A DNA stretch of 64,000 nucleotides from HT1-32 sp040219025 (GTDB taxonomy: Bacteria; Pseudomonadota; Alphaproteobacteria; Rhodospirillales; HT1-32): the NCBI GenBank assembly GCA_040219025.1, contig JAVJTE010000020.1, positions 620,001 through 684,000 on the forward strand, written 5' to 3'. Position numbers and translations under genes: made by a program. How positions within the stretch are numbered: position 1 is the first letter of the stretch; each line of letters begins with the position of its first letter. The notes under the pieces are model-generated. The model was not told the origin of the DNA, made no database searches, and saw only the letters and a list, made by a program, of their open reading frames with translations. Positions 42,411-52,253 of the stretch are shown here, in pieces.

Positions 42411-42677
42411 ATGGCCAATCATAAGTCGTCGAAGAAGCGCATCCGCACAAACGGTCGTCGCACCGATGTGAATATTGCGCGCCGCGCCCGTATTCGCACT
42501 TTCATCAAGAAGGTGGAAATGGCGCTGGATGCTGGCGATCAGGCCGCCGCTGCGGCAGCCCTGAAAGAAGCCCAGCCTGAAATGATGCGGGGCGTCAGCC
42601 GTGGCATCTTTCACGCCAATACGGTTGCACGGAAAATCTCCCGTCTGTCGAACCGGGTAAAAACACTCAGCGCCTAA
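42411..42677 (+). CDS. rpsT: 30S ribosomal protein S20
   Basis: 88 residues, the usual length. ANHKSSKKRIRTNGRRTDVN and KKVEMALDAGDQAAAAAAL with MRGVSRGIFHANTVARKISRL are diagnostic. It binds 16S rRNA early in 30S assembly. Its own promoter and terminator make it a single-gene unit, and it sits upstream of dnaA as in many alphaproteobacteria. Confidence 0.97.
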   Translation: MANHKSSKKRIRTNGRRTDVNIARRARIRTFIKKVEMALDAGDQAAAAAALKEAQPEMMRGVSRGIFHANTVARKISRLSNRVKTLSA

Positions 42678-42717
42678 TACGTGTATATATCGGCGAACTG
42701 TTAACGCCGCTGAAGTC

Positions 42718-42745
42718 AAGGCGCTGCTATTGCAGCGCCTTTTTT
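42718..42745 (+). terminator. Terminator of rpsT
   Basis: AAGGCGCTGC (42718-42727) pairs with GCAGCGCCTT (42732-42741) around TATT, followed by a T6 run (42740-42745). Confidence 0.93.
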
Positions 42746-43292
42746 CGTTCCGGCGAGCGTATGGTGGCTGGCCCGGAAATGACCGGGATGCAAGACTCTT
42801 CTGGCTGTTTTCTGGCCAAGTGACGGGGTCAAAATGACCTTTTCAAAGTCAAGAATTTTATTTGGATGATAGCCTGATTCAGCCGTTGCGCGGTTCACGG
42901 GCCGCAGATAGTCTGCTTCTCACCGGGGGCGCAATGCCTCTGTTGCCAAAATGTAGCCGACTCGGATCTTTTCAGAACAAATACCGTGCGGCCACTTTCT
43001 GGATGTGAAGTCTGAGGAGAAATATACCGGTTGTCTGTCTGAAGTTATAAGTCATGGGCTTGCTAGTCTTTGTACCGGACAGTTGAACCAAAAGTTGAAT
43101 GCGGACTTGTTTGCCGTTGGTCTCCGGATTGGGGTCCGGAGTCCTTGGGAAACATTTTGGTCTGTGTTTTCCAGGCTGTCTCCGGGCATTCTGGACGGTG
43201 CCTGTCCGGCGGGTCGCCGAGTTTGAATGTTAACGTTGTGTATGCTGACGGGTTGCCGACTGTCGGATGCGCGCAGGGGAAGACGGAGTAGA
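42746..43292. other. dnaA upstream region, no gene seen
   Basis: Between the rpsT terminator and dnaA I find no convincing gene; a frame at 43005-43226 has no ribosome site. An AT-rich stretch lies at about 42845-42870 and a 7-6-7 dyad CTCCGGA...TCCGGAG at 43122-43141, with a double AGTTGAA direct repeat before it (43081-43099). I see no run of DnaA boxes (TTATCCACA-like), so I do not call an origin here. Regulatory sites for dnaA are likely. Confidence 0.5.
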
Positions 43293-44711
43293 ATGGAGCG
43301 AGCTCGCAACGATCTGGCAATAGAATCCCAATGGGTGCAAATCCGGGGGCAACTGAAGAAGGAATTTGGTGACGCTGCTTTCAGAAGCTGGCTGAAGCCG
43401 ATGTCCCTCGCCGAGGTTCGCAGCAGCGGTGTGGTTCGTGTTGCCGCTCCGACGAGGTTCATGCGGGACTGGGTTGCGTCAAATTACGCCGCGCGTATCG
43501 AAGAGCTCTGGCGTACCGAGAATCCGAAAATCAAGGGCGTGGAAGTTATCGTTCGCCCGGGCCGTGCCGAGGATGTGGCCCGGCTGGAGAATGAGGATGA
43601 TGATGCTGGCGGCAGACCTGCGCCCGTATCAGAGGTCGCAGCGCCACCGGCTTATCGTCCGTCGGCGCGCTATGACGAGCGTACCGACATCAGCGCGGCA
43701 CTTGATCCCCGCTTCACCTTTGACAGTTTTGTGGTCGGCAAGCCGAACGAATTCGCCTATGCCGCCGCCCAGCGTGTGGCCGAGGCCGGTGCCGTTACCT
43801 TCAATCCCCTGTTTCTTTATGGCGGCGTCGGGCTGGGCAAGACCCATCTGATGCATGCCATCGCCTGGCATATCCAGAAGCTCGCCCCGCATCGCAGTGT
43901 CGTTTATCTGTCGGCTGAAAAATTCATGTATCGGTTCATCCGGGCCCTGCGCGAGCGCAATACCATGGATTTCAAGGAGCAGTTCCGGTCTGTCGACGTG
44001 CTGATGATTGATGATGTGCAGTTCATCGGCGGCAAGGATTCGACCCAGGAAGAGTTTTTCCACACCTTCAACGCCCTGGTCGACCAGGGCCGCCAGATTG
44101 TCATTTCCGCCGACAAGTCACCGGCAGCACTTGAAGACATGGAAGAACGCCTGCGTTCGCGCCTTGGCTGCGGTCTGGTGGCTGATATCCATTCCACGAC
44201 CTACGAACTCCGGCTGGGCATCCTGCAGTCGAAGGCCGAGAAGATGGGTGTGCCGGTTCCTGACAAGATCATGGAGTTCCTGTCGCACAAGATCACCTCG
44301 AACGTGCGCGAGCTTGAGGGTGCGCTGAACCGGGTGATCGCCCATTCCCAGCTGGTTGGCCGCGAGATCACGCTGGAGACCGTGCAGGATGTCCTGCATG
44401 ACCTGCTGCGGGCGAATGACCGCCGGGTGACGATCGAGGAAATCCAGAAGCGTGTGGCCGAGCATTTCAACATCAAGTTCGCCGAAATGGTTTCGGCCCG
44501 CCGGGCACGGGCTGTGGCCCGTCCGCGCCAGATTGCGATGTATCTGTCAAAGCATCTGACCGCCCGTTCCCTGCCGGAAATCGGGCGTCATTTCGGGGGT
44601 CGTGACCATACAACGGTCATGCATGCGGTGAAGAAAGTCGACGAACTCCGGGCGGCTGATCCGAGCTTTGCCGAGGACGTTGAACTGTTGCGGCGCATGC
44701 TGGAGGGCTGA
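43293..44711 (+). CDS. dnaA: Chromosomal replication initiator DnaA
   Basis: 472 residues from ATG 43293, with GGAG five bases upstream. Walker A region GGVGLGKTHLMHA, Walker B DVLMIDDVQFIGG, and the DNA-binding domain IV (RPRQIAMYLSKHLTARSL and GRDHTTVMHAVKKV) are intact. It unwinds oriC and loads DnaB; ATP controls activity. dnaN follows after 161 bases, forming the usual dnaA-dnaN-recF-gyrB set. Confidence 0.97.
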   Translation: MERARNDLAIESQWVQIRGQLKKEFGDAAFRSWLKPMSLAEVRSSGVVRVAAPTRFMRDWVASNYAARIEELWRTENPKIKGVEVIVRPGRAEDVARLENEDDDAGGRPAPVSEVAAPPAYRPSARYDERTDISAALDPRFTFDSFVVGKPNEFAYAAAQRVAEAGAVTFNPLFLYGGVGLGKTHLMHAIAWHIQKLAPHRSVVYLSAEKFMYRFIRALRERNTMDFKEQFRSVDVLMIDDVQFIGGKDSTQEEFFHTFNALVDQGRQIVISADKSPAALEDMEERLRSRLGCGLVADIHSTTYELRLGILQSKAEKMGVPVPDKIMEFLSHKITSNVRELEGALNRVIAHSQLVGREITLETVQDVLHDLLRANDRRVTIEEIQKRVAEHFNIKFAEMVSARRARAVARPRQIAMYLSKHLTARSLPEIGRHFGGRDHTTVMHAVKKVDELRAADPSFAEDVELLRRMLEG

Positions 44712-44872
44712 AGGCCGGAAAGCGGCTGTTCGCTGCCGGTTTCCGCCTGCTTTCGCTTTTGACTTCGGTGATTTCTGGTATAGTCCGACTCGTCAGGCCA
44801 GTGACGAACGGCTTGGTCCTGCGGCCCGTTCCGGGGTCGGGGTCCCGATAACCACAAAGCATCCGAGACGCA

Positions 44873-45985
44873 ATGAAACTGACGATCGAACGGGCGACGC
44901 TACTCAGGTCTCTCTCTCATGTGCAGAGTGTCGTTGAGCGACGTAACACAATTCCCATCCTGTCCAATGTAAAGCTGTCGGCGGATCGTGATTCGCTGAG
45001 CCTGACGGCGACTGACATGGACATCGATATTGTCGAGACCACACCGGCGACGGTGGCAACGGACGGGGCGACAACGGCGCCTGCGCATACCCTGTATGAC
45101 ATTGTCCGCCGGTTGCCCGATGGCAGCCAGGTCGAGATTGAAGCTGCAGGCGAAAGCCTGACGCTGCGCAGTGGCCGGTCCAAGTTCTCGCTGCCCTGCC
45201 TGCCGACCGATGATTTTCCGGCGACCACCAGCAATGATCTGCCGCACCGGTTTGAACTGGCGGCGGCGGATCTGCGGGCGCTGATCGACCGCACGCATTT
45301 TGCCATCTCGACGGAAGAAACCCGTTATTATCTGAACGGTATCTATCTGCATGCGACCGAAAGCGACGGCGAGGCCGTGCTCCGTGCGGTGGCAACTGAT
45401 GGCCATCGCCTGGCCCGGGTCGAGACGCCGATGCCGGATGGTGCGTCTGACATGCCGGGGGTGATCGTCCCCCGCAAGACGGTTGCCGAACTGCGCAAGC
45501 TGATTGATGAAACCGGCACGGTCCTTTCGATCAGCCTGTCGGACACACGGATTCGCTTTGCCTTCGACAAGGCCGTGCTCAGCTCGAAACTGATTGATGG
45601 CACCTTCCCGGATTACCAGCGGGTGATTCCGGCGGACAACGACAAGCAGATGAGTGTCGACCGGCGCAGTCTGGTGGATGCGGCGGGTCGTGTCTCGGCC
45701 ATCTCCACGGAAAAATCCCGGGCGATCAAGCTGGAGGTCCAGCCGGGCAATCTTGTCCTGTCCGCAACCAGCCCGGATAACGGGTCGGCGACGGAAGAGG
45801 TCGAAATCGATTATGACTCGACGCCGATCGAGATTGGTTTCAATTCGCGCTACATGCTCGACATTCTCGACCAGATCAAAGGCGATCAGGCATCGTTTCT
45901 GATGTCTGACGCGTCATCGCCTACCATTGTCAGTGACAGCGGCGATGCGTCGGCGCTCTATGTGCTGATGCCGATGAGGGTGTGA
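44873..45985 (+). CDS. dnaN: DNA polymerase III beta sliding clamp
   Basis: 370 residues, normal length, with three clamp subdomains. MKLTIERATLLRSLSHVQSV at the start, AVATDGHRLARVETPMP in the middle, and the C-terminal ALYVLMPMRV that holds the end of the ring. A TATAGT -10-like hexamer lies at 44779-44784 in the gap after dnaA, so an internal promoter is possible. recF begins immediately after. Confidence 0.97.
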   Translation: MKLTIERATLLRSLSHVQSVVERRNTIPILSNVKLSADRDSLSLTATDMDIDIVETTPATVATDGATTAPAHTLYDIVRRLPDGSQVEIEAAGESLTLRSGRSKFSLPCLPTDDFPATTSNDLPHRFELAAADLRALIDRTHFAISTEETRYYLNGIYLHATESDGEAVLRAVATDGHRLARVETPMPDGASDMPGVIVPRKTVAELRKLIDETGTVLSISLSDTRIRFAFDKAVLSSKLIDGTFPDYQRVIPADNDKQMSVDRRSLVDAAGRVSAISTEKSRAIKLEVQPGNLVLSATSPDNGSATEEVEIDYDSTPIEIGFNSRYMLDILDQIKGDQASFLMSDASSPTIVSDSGDASALYVLMPMRV

Positions 45986-46043
45986 CGGTTTGGGATATGC
46001 CGATCCGGCCTACCGCGTTGATGGCACGGCCCTGACGCTGTCC

Positions 46044-47198
46044 ATGACCGGACCTTCGGGCGGCTTGTCAGTTGATGATGTCACGGTAACGAATTTTCGC
46101 TGCTATGACTTTGCCCGGCTGAAGGTGGCCGGGCAAACGACGGTTCTGTTCGGATCGAACGGTGCCGGCAAGACCAATATGCTGGAGGCGATTTCCCTGC
46201 TGTCGCCGGGACGTGGCCTGCGCCGTGCCCGGATTGGCGACGTGTTGCGCAAGGATGCGGCCCCGACCGAAACCTGGGGTGTTTCCGCCGGAATTCGCAA
46301 TGTCGCCGGCGAGATGAAGATTGGTACGGCACGGGAAGTGACGGGTGACGGTCGCGAACGGCGGGTGGTTGCCATTGATGGTGAGCCGGTCAGGGCGCAG
46401 GCAGACCTTGGCCGTCATCTCGGGATGCTCTGGCTGACGCCGCAGATGGACCGGCTGTTCATTGAAGGCGCGGGCGAACGGCGGCGGTTCCTGGACCGCA
46501 TGGTGTTTGGCGCTGATCCGGAACATGCTTCGCGGGTCAATGCCTACGAGAATGCAATGCGCCAGCGGAACCGGCTGCTCCGGGAGACCCGGACAGACCC
46601 GGCCTGGGTTGCTGCGATTGAGGAGACGATGGCCGGCCTTGGCATTGCCATTGCGGCGGCCCGTCAGGATATTGTGATGCGGCTGGCGAATCTGGCGGCG
46701 GATCAGGAAGACAGTGCGTTTCCGGCGGCTGTGCTGTCCTATGACTGCGAAACGGCGGCTCTGTTGCAGGATCGCCCGGCGCTGGATGCCGAACTGGCCC
46801 TGAAGGCCCGGCTGTTCTCGAACCGGTCGCTGGATGCCGCGGCCGGTGTGACCACGTCCGGCCCGCACCGGGCCGACCTTGCGGTACGGTTTGCCGCGAA
46901 AGATATGCCGGCGGCTGATTGCTCGACCGGCGAACAAAAGGCGCTGCTGATCGGCATCGTGCTGGCCAATGCCAGAATGCAGGCCCGCCTGCGCGGGTTT
47001 GCGCCACTGCTGTTGCTGGATGAGGTTTGCGCCCATCTTGACGAAGGCCGCCGTGCGGCCCTGTTTGACGAGATTGACGAGATCGGCTCGCAGGCGTTTC
47101 TGACCGGTACCGACCGTGTCCAGTTCAGCGCGCTGGAGCGGCGGGCCTGTTTCGTGCGTATTGAAGATGCCACCCTGTACCCCCAACCGGATAGCTGA
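46044..47198 (+). CDS. recF: DNA replication and repair protein RecF
   Basis: About 384 residues. Walker A is LFGSNGAGKTNMLEAISLL; GLRRARIGDVLR, the signature region TSGPHRADLAV and Walker B LLLLDEVCAHLDEGRR complete the SMC-like ATPase. It loads RecA at gaps. ATG 46044 (MTGPSGGLSVDDVTVTNF) gives the usual length; a TTG at 45990, right after dnaN, is in frame and possible. Confidence 0.93.
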   Translation: MTGPSGGLSVDDVTVTNFRCYDFARLKVAGQTTVLFGSNGAGKTNMLEAISLLSPGRGLRRARIGDVLRKDAAPTETWGVSAGIRNVAGEMKIGTAREVTGDGRERRVVAIDGEPVRAQADLGRHLGMLWLTPQMDRLFIEGAGERRRFLDRMVFGADPEHASRVNAYENAMRQRNRLLRETRTDPAWVAAIEETMAGLGIAIAAARQDIVMRLANLAADQEDSAFPAAVLSYDCETAALLQDRPALDAELALKARLFSNRSLDAAAGVTTSGPHRADLAVRFAAKDMPAADCSTGEQKALLIGIVLANARMQARLRGFAPLLLLDEVCAHLDEGRRAALFDEIDEIGSQAFLTGTDRVQFSALERRACFVRIEDATLYPQPDS

Positions 47199-47203
47199 AG
47201 ATC

Positions 47204-49639
47204 ATGACTGGTGAAGAAAATACACCCCTGCCCATAGACCCCGAAACCTATGATGCCGGATCGATCAAGGTTCTGCGCGGGCTGGAAGCGGTGCGCAAGC
47301 GGCCCGGTATGTATATCGGTGACACCGATGACGGTTCCGGCCTGCATCATATGGTTTACGAAGTCGTCGATAATGCGATCGACGAGGCGCTGGCCGGACA
47401 TTGCGACCTGGTCACGGTAACCCTGAACGGCGACGGCTCGGTGACAGTCACCGATAACGGTCGCGGAATTCCCGTCGACATGCATGAGGAAGAGGGTGTC
47501 TCGGCGGCGGAAGTCATCATGACCCAGCTGCATGCCGGTGGTAAGTTCGACCAGAATTCATACAAGGTTTCCGGTGGTCTGCACGGCGTTGGCGTCTCGG
47601 TTGTGAACGCTCTTTCCGATTTTCTGGAACTGCGGATCTTTCGGGATGGCAAGGAGCATGCGGTCCGGTTCGAAAATGGCGATACGGTTGACCATCTGCG
47701 TGTTGTCGGCCCGGCGAATGGCCAGAAAGGGACGCATGTCACCTTCATGCCGGCAACCACAACCTTCACGATGACGGAGTTCGACTTTCCGACGCTGGAA
47801 CACCGGCTGCGCGAACTGGCGTTCCTGAACTCCGGCGTTGCCCTGAAGCTGACTGATTCCCGTAGTGTCGAAGACACGGTTGTCGATCTGCATTACGAGG
47901 GCGGTCTGGCCTCGTTTGTTGAATATCTTGACCGGAACAAGACTCCGGTCACCGATGGTGCCATCGTCGCCTTTGGCGAGAAGGACGGCATTACGGTTGA
48001 AGTCGCCCTGCAGTGGAACGAGAGCTATCACGAAAGCATGCACTGTTTCACCAACAACATCCCGCAGCGGGATGGTGGCACCCACCTTGCCGGGTTCCGG
48101 GGTGCGCTGACCCGTACCATCAACAACTACGCGACAAATTCCGGCCTGGCGAAGAAGATGAAAGTCTCGATTTCCGGTGATGATGCCCGTGAAGGCATGA
48201 CCTGCGTGCTGTCGGTCAAGGTGCCGGATCCGAAATTCTCGTCACAGACCAAGGACAAGCTGGTTTCGTCGGAAGTCCGGCCGATCGTGGAATCTGTTGT
48301 CGGTGAAAAACTCGACCAGTGGTTCGAGGAGCATCCGAAGGAAACCATGAAGATCATCGGCAAGATCGTCGAGGCAGCCGCCGCCCGCGAGGCTGCGCGC
48401 AAGGCTCGCGAACTGACCCGGCGCAAGGGCGCGCTGGATATCTCGTCGCTGCCCGGAAAGCTGGCGGATTGTCAGGAGCGCGACCCGGCAAAATCCGAAC
48501 TGTTCCTGGTCGAGGGTGATTCCGCCGGCGGCTCCGCCAAACAGGGGCGGGACCGCTCGAACCAGGCAATCCTGCCGCTGCGGGGCAAGATTCTCAATGT
48601 TGAGCGCGCCCGCTTCGACAAGATGCTGTCTTCCGCTGAAATCGGCACCCTGATCACGGCCCTGGGCACCGGTATCCGGGATGATTTCAACATCGAGAAA
48701 TGCCGTTACCACAAGATCATCATCATGACCGATGCTGATGTGGATGGCAGTCATATCCGGACGCTGCTGCTGACCTTCTTCTATCGCCAGATGCCGCAGC
48801 TGATCGAGAAGGGGTATCTCTATATCGCCCAGCCGCCGCTCTACCGCGCCAAGAAAGGTAACTCCGAACAGTATCTCAAGGACGAGAAGTCACTGGGTGA
48901 TTTTCTGGTCGATACCGGGATTTACGAAGCCGGCCTTACCCTGAATGACGGAACCCAGATCCGGGGCACCGACCTGCGGGGTATCGTCAATACCGCACGA
49001 GAGGCAAAGGGGCTGCTCGATGCGATCAGCCGGCATATGCCGGTGCGGATTGCGGAACAGGCGGCGATTGCCGGAGCCCTGAACGCCGGAGTCCTCAATG
49101 ATACCGAAAAAGGGGCGGAGGTTGCCGGCTATATTGCCACCCGGCTGAACGCCCTGGAAAGCGAGTACGAGAAGGGCTGGGCCGGTGTGGCGGAGACCGA
49201 TAGTCGACTGATTTTCTCACGCACCCTTCGTGGTGTCACAGAGCGCTATGCCATTGATTCCTCGCTGATCCGCACAAGTGAAGCCCGGCGTCTGGATATG
49301 CTGGCGGGTCAGTTGCAGGAATTCTTTGCCCGGCACGGCACGTTCTTCTCGAAAGATTTTGAGCGACGCATTGTCGGTCCGATCGACCTGGTCGAGGCGG
49401 TGATGGAAGTTGGTCGCAAGGGCATTGCTGTCCAGCGCTACAAGGGACTGGGGGAAATGAACCCGGACCAGCTCTGGCAGACCACACTCGACCCGAACGC
49501 CCGCACCCTGTTGCAGGTGAAAGTATCTATCGCTGACGAGGCCGATGAAATTTTCTCCACCCTGATGGGGGATGTGGTCGAACCAAGACGTGATTTCATC
49601 CAGACCAACGCCCTGAAGGTCGCCAACCTCGACGTCTAA
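47204..49639 (+). CDS. gyrB: DNA gyrase subunit B
   Basis: 811 residues. GHKL ATPase (VVDNAIDEALAGH; SGGLHGVGVSVVNALS), transducer, TOPRIM (VEGDSAGGSAKQGRDR; IIMTDADVDGSHIRTLLL) and the C-terminal QRYKGLGEMNPDQLWQTTL. It introduces negative supercoils with GyrA and is the target of aminocoumarins. Its stop overlaps the convergent amine oxidase stop by four bases. Confidence 0.98.
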   Translation: MTGEENTPLPIDPETYDAGSIKVLRGLEAVRKRPGMYIGDTDDGSGLHHMVYEVVDNAIDEALAGHCDLVTVTLNGDGSVTVTDNGRGIPVDMHEEEGVSAAEVIMTQLHAGGKFDQNSYKVSGGLHGVGVSVVNALSDFLELRIFRDGKEHAVRFENGDTVDHLRVVGPANGQKGTHVTFMPATTTFTMTEFDFPTLEHRLRELAFLNSGVALKLTDSRSVEDTVVDLHYEGGLASFVEYLDRNKTPVTDGAIVAFGEKDGITVEVALQWNESYHESMHCFTNNIPQRDGGTHLAGFRGALTRTINNYATNSGLAKKMKVSISGDDAREGMTCVLSVKVPDPKFSSQTKDKLVSSEVRPIVESVVGEKLDQWFEEHPKETMKIIGKIVEAAAAREAARKARELTRRKGALDISSLPGKLADCQERDPAKSELFLVEGDSAGGSAKQGRDRSNQAILPLRGKILNVERARFDKMLSSAEIGTLITALGTGIRDDFNIEKCRYHKIIIMTDADVDGSHIRTLLLTFFYRQMPQLIEKGYLYIAQPPLYRAKKGNSEQYLKDEKSLGDFLVDTGIYEAGLTLNDGTQIRGTDLRGIVNTAREAKGLLDAISRHMPVRIAEQAAIAGALNAGVLNDTEKGAEVAGYIATRLNALESEYEKGWAGVAETDSRLIFSRTLRGVTERYAIDSSLIRTSEARRLDMLAGQLQEFFARHGTFFSKDFERRIVGPIDLVEAVMEVGRKGIAVQRYKGLGEMNPDQLWQTTLDPNARTLLQVKVSIADEADEIFSTLMGDVVEPRRDFIQTNALKVANLDV

Positions 49640-50970
49640 CCAAGCTGGCGAATGATGTCCTCGGCTGCCTGTCTGGCTGACAGCCAGGCGGCGGTGGCCT
49701 GTGTGGCCCATTCCGGAATTACTGCCTCACCGGCGAAAAACAGCCGTTCTGCGACCGGCTGGCCAAGGGCCTGCCGGCTTTTCAGATTGCCGGGTGTTAC
49801 CGCCGCATAGGCACCCAGTGCCCATGGATCGCCAGCCCAGTTTGTCAGATGGGTCGTGCGGACGGCCTTGCGGATATTTGTGCCAAAGACCGAGGCCAGA
49901 CCTTCAAGGGCGGCTTCCGTCGCATCCCTGTTACTCAGTTTATGAAGATCACGGGCTTCCTGACCACCGGTGAAGGCGATCACGAGGTCACTACCAAAGG
50001 GTTTCAGCAGATAGTCCCAGACCATGGCGGTCTCGCTGCCCTGGACATAAAGCGTGTTGGTATCGGCCTCGCTGATGGTACCGGGCGCCAGCAGAAAGCC
50101 GGTCTTCTCCAGTACGCCCATCGGAAGTGTGCTGATGGCGCTGTACTTCCATTCCGGAAGGGCGGGTACAAAGCGGATATTCCCGGCTGCCAGCACCCCG
50201 GTCGAGACAGTGATGAGGATCGTTCTGGCGGTTATCGTTCCCCATGCACCCGAAACGACAACCGCATCACCACTCCAGTCGATTTGCTCAACGGGCTTTC
50301 CAAGCTCCACATCGACGCTGCCGATACCCTCCAGAATGGCTCTGGCCATGCCTTCCGGCACCATATACTCGACGCCCGTCCCTGCCTGCGCGTTGACATC
50401 GGCGACGGAAAGCGAGGCGGTTTCAACACCGGCTTCGAGCGGCCCGAGCCGGGCATGGGCAAGACGGTCAAAGCGATCATTCGGCGGTGACAGTTCAGCG
50501 ACTGACAGATCCCGTTCATCGTTCCAGCTTTCCAGCCGGTCCTGCAATATGCCATAGGCTTCGCCGGCACTGGCATAGTCGCCGTCGGTTCCTTCTCGAC
50601 CATCAAGATGCAGCCAGATGTCGCGTGTGCCCTCGTCCCTGACGTCATAGCCTGCGTCCCGGACCAGGCCGGTCAGCGGGTTGATATCGGCGCTGTGCAG
50701 CCATGCGCAGCCGTGATCGTAGGGAATGCCGAAAGTTGCGTCTTCGGTATAGGCCCGTCCACCAATACGGCCCCGTGCTTCCAGAACCGTGACCGAATAG
50801 CCCTGTTCCCGGAGCAGACGGGCTGCGGTAATTCCGGCAATGCCCGCGCCTATGACGACAACGTCCCGGTCTGCGGCCCGGCCATTGCGGACCGGCAATG
50901 CAGACAGCCCGCCAGCTGCGGCAGTGATACCAAGGAAATGGCGACGGGAAAGGGATGACTTGGCAGACAT
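49636..50970 (-). CDS. Tat-exported FAD-dependent amine oxidase
   Basis: 444 residues. The N-terminus carries a twin-arginine signal (SRRHFLGITAAAGGLSALP). The FAD Rossmann loop VVIGAGIAGITAARLLREQG, then LEARGRIGGRAYTED and the C-terminal RLFFAGEAVIPEWATQATAAW are typical of flavin monoamine oxidase-type enzymes, here probably periplasmic and oxidising an amine to aldehyde, ammonia and peroxide. Substrate unknown. It is followed upstream by the degenerate GGDEF-EAL genes on the same strand, 10 bases away. Confidence 0.88.
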   Translation of the reverse strand: MSAKSSLSRRHFLGITAAAGGLSALPVRNGRAADRDVVVIGAGIAGITAARLLREQGYSVTVLEARGRIGGRAYTEDATFGIPYDHGCAWLHSADINPLTGLVRDAGYDVRDEGTRDIWLHLDGREGTDGDYASAGEAYGILQDRLESWNDERDLSVAELSPPNDRFDRLAHARLGPLEAGVETASLSVADVNAQAGTGVEYMVPEGMARAILEGIGSVDVELGKPVEQIDWSGDAVVVSGAWGTITARTILITVSTGVLAAGNIRFVPALPEWKYSAISTLPMGVLEKTGFLLAPGTISEADTNTLYVQGSETAMVWDYLLKPFGSDLVIAFTGGQEARDLHKLSNRDATEAALEGLASVFGTNIRKAVRTTHLTNWAGDPWALGAYAAVTPGNLKSRQALGQPVAERLFFAGEAVIPEWATQATAAWLSARQAAEDIIRQLG

Positions 50971-50980
50971 GTTTTTCAGA

Positions 50981-52249
50981 TCAGTACTGACGGTTCAGCC
51001 CGGGCATCTGGCGACGGCGCATTTCGGATGCCAGCAGGGTTTCGACATGGCGTCCCTGGAACAGCTGGATGCCACAGCGGTGTCCGAATTCGATCGCGTC
51101 ATTGTTGTCGCACCGGCAGAGGATGACCCGCATGGCACCGTTCCGCTGAACAATATCACGGATCTTCTCGGGAGCGTCGGTATTGCTGGCCACGGCGGCG
51201 CGCGGGTCCCAGACAATCTTGAACATATCCGCACCCAGCCGTTCGCGGTCAATGAACGGCAGGGTCATTTGCGTCAGGCCGTCGATACAGATGCGGTAAC
51301 CGCGTTCATGGGTGAAATCGCGGGCGAACATATAGGCCCCGAGGTCGCCGAAGATATCGACCTGCTGCAACTCGATGACGATCGAGCCGCGCATGCCGGC
51401 CTTCACATTGTCGTCGAAGCTGAGAAATTCCTGTGACAGCAGCGTGGCGATATTCAAGTTGATCGAAATATCACCGGTGATCGAGCGGTCATCATTCTTG
51501 TTGAGCAGCGACAGCATCCGGCGGTCGAGGGTTTCCGTCAGATGCTGGAACAGCCAGCGGCTGGAGACCATGTTGACGTCCGGCAGCAGCGTGTTGCGCA
51601 GGTCGGCAATGGAAATGAACAGTTCCGAGAAGACCGGTTGCGGCGGGGCCTGACCGACGATGGCGCAGACGGATTGCCGCCGCATCATGTTGGAGAGGTC
51701 AGCCCGGCTGAGGGATTCCTCGACCTTGGCGAGGACTTCCGGTGTCATATCCGTGCCCTTGGGCCGGTCGTCGTACTGTGCCACCGCCTGTTCGGCTTCT
51801 TCCAGCACCCGGCGCTCGCGTTCCTCGTGGACGAACTGCTGCGCCAGCTTCAGGACCTGTTCATATTCCTGTTCGATGTTGTACCAGGTCAGAAAGTCAG
51901 AGGCCTCGCCGGACAGGTCTTTCGACAGCAGGGAATCTTCGCTGAACAGGAAACGGATGCGGACCAGTGCGGACTCCGCCTCATCCATCGCCTCGACCTT
52001 GAAGACAAAAAACAGGTCGGTATTGCTCAGGGTAAAGATCTGTCCCATCCGGTTGCGGATCAGGGTCTCGAAGGAATTTGCGGCGATCCGGACATGGTTT
52101 TCACGCCGGTTCTCGGCACGCAGGCGCGAAATATGGATATGCACCGCCCGCCGCCCGGCCCGGTGGCGCTCCAGCCGGTGAACATAATCCAGCAGCAGGT
52201 TTTCCTGACTGGGCAGGACGGATTGCTGGGTTTTGGGCTGGGTCGCCAT
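50981..52249 (-). CDS. Degenerate GGDEF-EAL-derived protein (copy 2)
   Basis: 422 residues, soluble. The N-terminal half (AVHIHISRLRAENRRENHVR; IFTLSNTDLFFVFKV) has the shape of a nucleotidyl cyclase/GGDEF domain but no GG(D/E)EF loop. The C-terminal half follows an EAL domain: LNIATLLSQEFLSF, IVIELQQVDIFGDLGAY, ICIDGLTQ in place of the DDFG loop, MFKIVWD in place of KxD, and IQLFQGRHVE. The catalytic EAL, second Asp and EGVE residues are lost, so it should not hydrolyse c-di-GMP and may bind it or a protein. It follows its paralog by four bases. Confidence 0.75.
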   Translation of the reverse strand: MATQPKTQQSVLPSQENLLLDYVHRLERHRAGRRAVHIHISRLRAENRRENHVRIAANSFETLIRNRMGQIFTLSNTDLFFVFKVEAMDEAESALVRIRFLFSEDSLLSKDLSGEASDFLTWYNIEQEYEQVLKLAQQFVHEERERRVLEEAEQAVAQYDDRPKGTDMTPEVLAKVEESLSRADLSNMMRRQSVCAIVGQAPPQPVFSELFISIADLRNTLLPDVNMVSSRWLFQHLTETLDRRMLSLLNKNDDRSITGDISINLNIATLLSQEFLSFDDNVKAGMRGSIVIELQQVDIFGDLGAYMFARDFTHERGYRICIDGLTQMTLPFIDRERLGADMFKIVWDPRAAVASNTDAPEKIRDIVQRNGAMRVILCRCDNNDAIEFGHRCGIQLFQGRHVETLLASEMRRRQMPGLNRQY

Positions 52250-52253
52250 GCCG

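Noticed and set aside
43005..43226. Plus-strand frame in the dnaA leader
   Set aside because: No ribosome site or coding character; the true dnaA start is at 43293.
42746..43292. Chromosomal origin (oriC) at dnaA
   Set aside because: No cluster of DnaA boxes or strongly AT-rich repeat block is visible, so position alone is not enough.
46068..47186. Minus-strand frame (372 codons)
   Set aside because: It is the antisense of recF and lacks family signatures.
43293..49639. Plasmid or phage origin of the dnaA-gyrB block
   Set aside because: Gene order and lengths are normal chromosomal ones, with no phage or plasmid functions nearby.
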